Positions 34,369 through 36,490 of a stretch of 36,490 nt of DNA are shown here, one piece after another. The notes beneath the pieces are model-generated. The model worked only from the letters and a program-made list of their open reading frames with translations, was not told the DNA's origin and made no database searches. The stretch's first letter is position 1. The number at the start of each line of letters is the position of its first letter. The stretch is taken from positions 1-36,490 of the forward strand of contig CADANT010000015.1 of NCBI GenBank assembly GCA_902789345.1, read 5' to 3'. Source of the stretch: an uncultured Ruminococcus sp. GTDB lineage: Bacteria; Bacillota; Clostridia; Oscillospirales; Acutalibacteraceae. The position numbers and the translations under genes are program-made.

Positions 34369-34377
34369 TGAGATAAT
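34369..34377 (+). promoter_or_regulatory. Extended -10 of the leuC promoter
   Basis: TGA-GATAAT with no good -35 17 bases upstream (CATTCT). This is typical of a promoter that needs an activator. Expected start near 34384. Confidence 0.5.
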
Positions 34378-34423
34378 ATTCTTAGCAATTTTCAATAATC
34401 TTTATTAATAGGAGGATTTTGTT

Positions 34424-35692
34424 ATGGGTATGACTATGTCACAGAAAATCTTGGCAGCACACGCCAACCTGCCGGAGGTTAAGGCAGGACAGCTTATTGA
34501 AGCAAAGCTGGATATGGTGCTGGGCAATGATGTAACATCACCTGTAGCCATTAATGTTTTTAATGACTGCAACGCCACCAAGGTTTTTGACAACACAAAA
34601 ATAGCAATGGTAATGGATCACTTTACACCAAACAAGGACATTAAGTCGGCACAAAACTGCCTGCAGGTAAGAGAATTTGCCGGCAAGTACGACATTAAGA
34701 ATTTCCTTGATGTGGGTGAAATGGGTATTGAGCACGCACTATTGCCTGAAAAAGGACTTGTAGGTCCGGGCAGTCTGTGCATTGGCGCAGACTCACACAC
34801 CTGCACATACGGTGCATTGGGTGCTTTCTCAACCGGCGTAGGCTCTACAGATATGGCTGCCGGTATGATAAGCGGCAAGGCTTGGTTTAAAGTGCCGTCT
34901 GCAATTAAGTTTAACCTAATCGGAAAGCCACAAAAATTTGTTAGCGGCAAGGATGTTATACTGCATATTATCGGTATGATAGGCGTTGACGGTGCGTTAT
35001 ATAAATCTATGGAGTTTGCCGGAGAGGGCCTGCAATACCTAAACATTGACGACAGACTTTGCATTGCAAATATGGCTATTGAAGCCGGTGCTAAAAACGG
35101 CATTTTCCCTGTAGACGACATTACAAGAGAGTATACAAACGGAAGATTCCAGGGCGAGCCTGTGGAGTATACTGCTGATGAGGACGCAGAGTACGAGGCA
35201 GAATACACAGTAGACCTTTCACAGCTAAAGCCTACTGTAGCCTTCCCACACCTGCCTGAAAACACAAAGACTATAGACCAAGTAGAAAAAATTGAAATCC
35301 AGCAGGTAGTTATCGGCTCTTGTACAAACGGCAGAATTTCTGACCTAAGAGCTGCCGCTAATGTTATGAAGGGCAAAAAGGTAGCCAAAGGAGTAAGATG
35401 CATTGTTATTCCGGGTACACAAAAAATATGGCTGGACGCTATGCACGAGGGACTGTTTGATATTTTCATAAATGCCGGTGCTATTGTTTCCACACCAACC
35501 TGCGGCCCATGCTTAGGCGGTCATATGGGCGTGCTTGCACAGGGTGAAAAGGCTGTATCAACTACAAACAGAAACTTTGTAGGCAGAATGGGACATATTG
35601 ATTCTGAAATTTACCTTGCAAGCCCTGCTTTAGCAGCTGCAAGTGCCGTTAAGGGATATATTGCAGACCCTGCCGATGTCTGTAATGAATAA
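34424..35692 (+). CDS. leuC: 3-isopropylmalate dehydratase, large subunit
   Basis: 422 residues, the HacA/LeuC2 length found in archaea and many clostridia rather than the 466 of E. coli. With LeuD it converts 2-isopropylmalate to 3-isopropylmalate in leucine synthesis. The [4Fe-4S] cluster is held by Cys300 (GSCTNG) and Cys360/Cys363 (CGPCLGGH). [21 protein letters not shown]-type aconitase sequence is present near the middle of the first domain. AGGAGG supports the start. leuD follows after 21 bases. Homoaconitase and methylcitraconate-pathway enzymes are related alternatives. Confidence 0.94.
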   Translation: MGMTMSQKILAAHANLPEVKAGQLIEAKLDMVLGNDVTSPVAINVFNDCNATKVFDNTKIAMVMDHFTPNKDIKSAQNCLQVREFAGKYDIKNFLDVGEMGIEHALLPEKGLVGPGSLCIGADSHTCTYGALGAFSTGVGSTDMAAGMISGKAWFKVPSAIKFNLIGKPQKFVSGKDVILHIIGMIGVDGALYKSMEFAGEGLQYLNIDDRLCIANMAIEAGAKNGIFPVDDITREYTNGRFQGEPVEYTADEDAEYEAEYTVDLSQLKPTVAFPHLPENTKTIDQVEKIEIQQVVIGSCTNGRISDLRAAANVMKGKKVAKGVRCIVIPGTQKIWLDAMHEGLFDIFINAGAIVSTPTCGPCLGGHMGVLAQGEKAVSTTNRNFVGRMGHIDSEIYLASPALAAASAVKGYIADPADVCNE

Positions 35693-35713
35693 GAAAGAGA
35701 GGATTGATTATAA

Positions 35714-36196
35714 ATGAATGCAAAGGGCAGAGTACATAAATATGGTGATAATGTAGATACTGATGTTATTATTCCTGCTAGATACTTAAACACAGCCTCT
35801 CACAAAGAGCTTGCTGCACACTGTATGGAGGATATTGACGCAGACTTTACAAAGAATGTTCAGGACGGTGACATTATAGTAGCCGAAAAGAACTTTGGCT
35901 GCGGTTCTTCAAGAGAACACGCTCCGATAGCTATAAAGGCTTCGGGTATTTCCTGCGTAATAGCTTCAACATTTGCAAGAATTTTCTACAGAAATTCTAT
36001 TAACATCGGTTTGCCGATTCTTGAATGTGACGAGGCGGCTCACGATATTAAAAACGGTGACATTGTAAATGTAAACTTTGACACAGGCGTTATTACTAAC
36101 GAAACTACAGGAAAGACATACCAGGCTGAGCCGTTCCCTGAGTTTATTCAGAACATTATTAAAAAGGGCGGACTTATAAAGTCTATCACTGAGTAA
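35714..36196 (+). CDS. leuD: 3-isopropylmalate dehydratase, small subunit
   Basis: 160 residues, matching the short LeuD that pairs with HacA-type LeuC. It supplies the swivelling domain that closes the active site. Signature blocks: [25 protein letters not shown] (substrate-binding loop) and [10 protein letters not shown]. The site AAGAGAGGA precedes the start. leuB, which usually follows in clostridial leu operons, is absent from the remaining sequence. Confidence 0.95.
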   Translation: MNAKGRVHKYGDNVDTDVIIPARYLNTASHKELAAHCMEDIDADFTKNVQDGDIIVAEKNFGCGSSREHAPIAIKASGISCVIASTFARIFYRNSINIGLPILECDEAAHDIKNGDIVNVNFDTGVITNETTGKTYQAEPFPEFIQNIIKKGGLIKSITE

Positions 36197-36244
36197 TTGT
36201 ACTTTTAAACAAGTTTTTAAGGATATATTTGTTTAATTTACAAT

Positions 36245-36272
36245 TTGACATTATTTTATATTATGATACAAT
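36245..36272 (+). promoter_or_regulatory. Strong promoter after leuD
   Basis: TTGACA (36245-36250), 16 bases, TACAAT (36267-36272) with an upstream TGA making an extended -10. Transcription would start around 36279. Confidence 0.8.
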
Positions 36273-36278
36273 AATCCT

Positions 36279-36365
36279 TGTGTATGAGGCAAGCATACAC
36301 AAGGATTGGCGAAGATGGAGAGAACCACAGGGAACGGAAATGCTGTGGTTCTTTTCCTTTTTTGT
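36279..36365 (+). ncRNA. Candidate small RNA or attenuated leader
   Basis: An 85-base unit bounded by its own promoter and terminator. A hairpin at 36273-36307 (AATCCTTGTGTATG/CATACACAAGGATT) straddles the expected start, leaving at least a 9-bp stem in the RNA. The terminator stem is AGAACCACAG (36321-36330) with CTGTGGTTCT (36343-36352), then TTTCC and a T-run. No known RNA family is recognised. A frame of 18 codons (ATG at 36315, AAGGA upstream) overlaps the terminator; it may be chance. It could also be a leader for a gene now cut off by the adjacent IS end. Confidence 0.6.
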
Positions 36366-36392
36366 ATATAATATTTACCAACAATCTTAAAA

Positions 36393-36490
36393 GGCTCTGT
36401 GTCAATAGTTGGGGTAAAACCGTAAAAAGGAAATTGATTTAAACAAGTGGCGATGGACTAGGTTGCCACTTGTTTTTGGTTTTGATGTGA
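36393..36490 (+). mobile_element. Left end of an IS element (ISL3-like inverted repeat)
   Basis: Begins GGCTCT-N9-GTTGGGGTAA, the same pattern as the repeat ending at 96. A 10-bp stem (AACAAGTGGC 36442-36451 with GCCACTTGTT 36465-36474) follows inside, then T residues; many IS ends carry such a hairpin against outside transcription. Any transposase lies beyond the window. Confidence 0.55.

Overview
The window comes from a low-GC Gram-positive anaerobe, most likely a gut Clostridia member of the Oscillospirales/Ruminococcus kind. This rests on strong AGGAGG ribosome sites with occasional TTG/GTG starts, sigma-A promoters (one a perfect TTGACA-N17-TATAAT), a tyrosine T-box leader, a LexA SOS repressor, sortase-type surface proteins and a class II fructose-bisphosphate aldolase. 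The species call is inference; no rRNA is present.

Layout. 1-97: end of an IS-like element. 117-10260 (minus strand): a cell-surface cluster with a 2216-residue BspA-type leucine-rich-repeat protein, a second Pro/Thr-rich surface protein broken by a one-base frameshift, and a zinc-ribbon protein. 10261-13800 (plus): T-box leader, tyrS, mscL with a zinc-ribbon tail, and a VanY-like carboxypeptidase. 13814-16166 (minus): C39-like peptidase and aldolase. 16358-20104 (plus): MIF-like tautomerase, YjbQ/UPF0047 protein, a ten-copy 18-bp tandem repeat, a membrane-bound XRE regulator, lexA and a CpXC protein. 20419-20495: tRNA-Arg(CCT), minus. 20791-23685 (minus): serine hydrolase, ispD, ispF and HIT protein, arranged as one operon. 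23829-26634 (minus): nucleotidyltransferase-like protein, then a radical SAM enzyme translationally coupled to a YhhQ-type queuosine-precursor transporter. 27100-29466 (minus): complete polar amino-acid ABC importer. 29726-31616 (plus): phasin-like protein plus AarF/UbiB kinase-like protein. 31921-34296 (minus): relic of an ABC ATPase, processive glycosyltransferase, CRP/FNR-family regulator. 34424-36196 (plus): leuC-leuD. 36245-36365: an independent small-RNA-like unit, then a second IS-like end from 36393.

How it works together. Most genes are housekeeping: isoprenoid precursors (MEP pathway), leucine synthesis, glycolysis, tRNA charging, SOS control, amino-acid uptake. The accessory parts are the surface proteins, glycosyltransferase, carboxypeptidase and C39 protein, which act at the envelope. 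The best leads for something new are: the radical SAM protein with a CX4CX2C cluster motif coupled to YhhQ (possible queuine salvage); a CRP-family palindrome placed at about -41.5 of a leuC promoter; the promoter-hairpin-terminator unit after leuD; the decayed hexapeptide-type repeat at 17156-17336; and near-identical IS-type inverted repeats bracketing the whole window. No phage, CRISPR array or recognised defence system was found.
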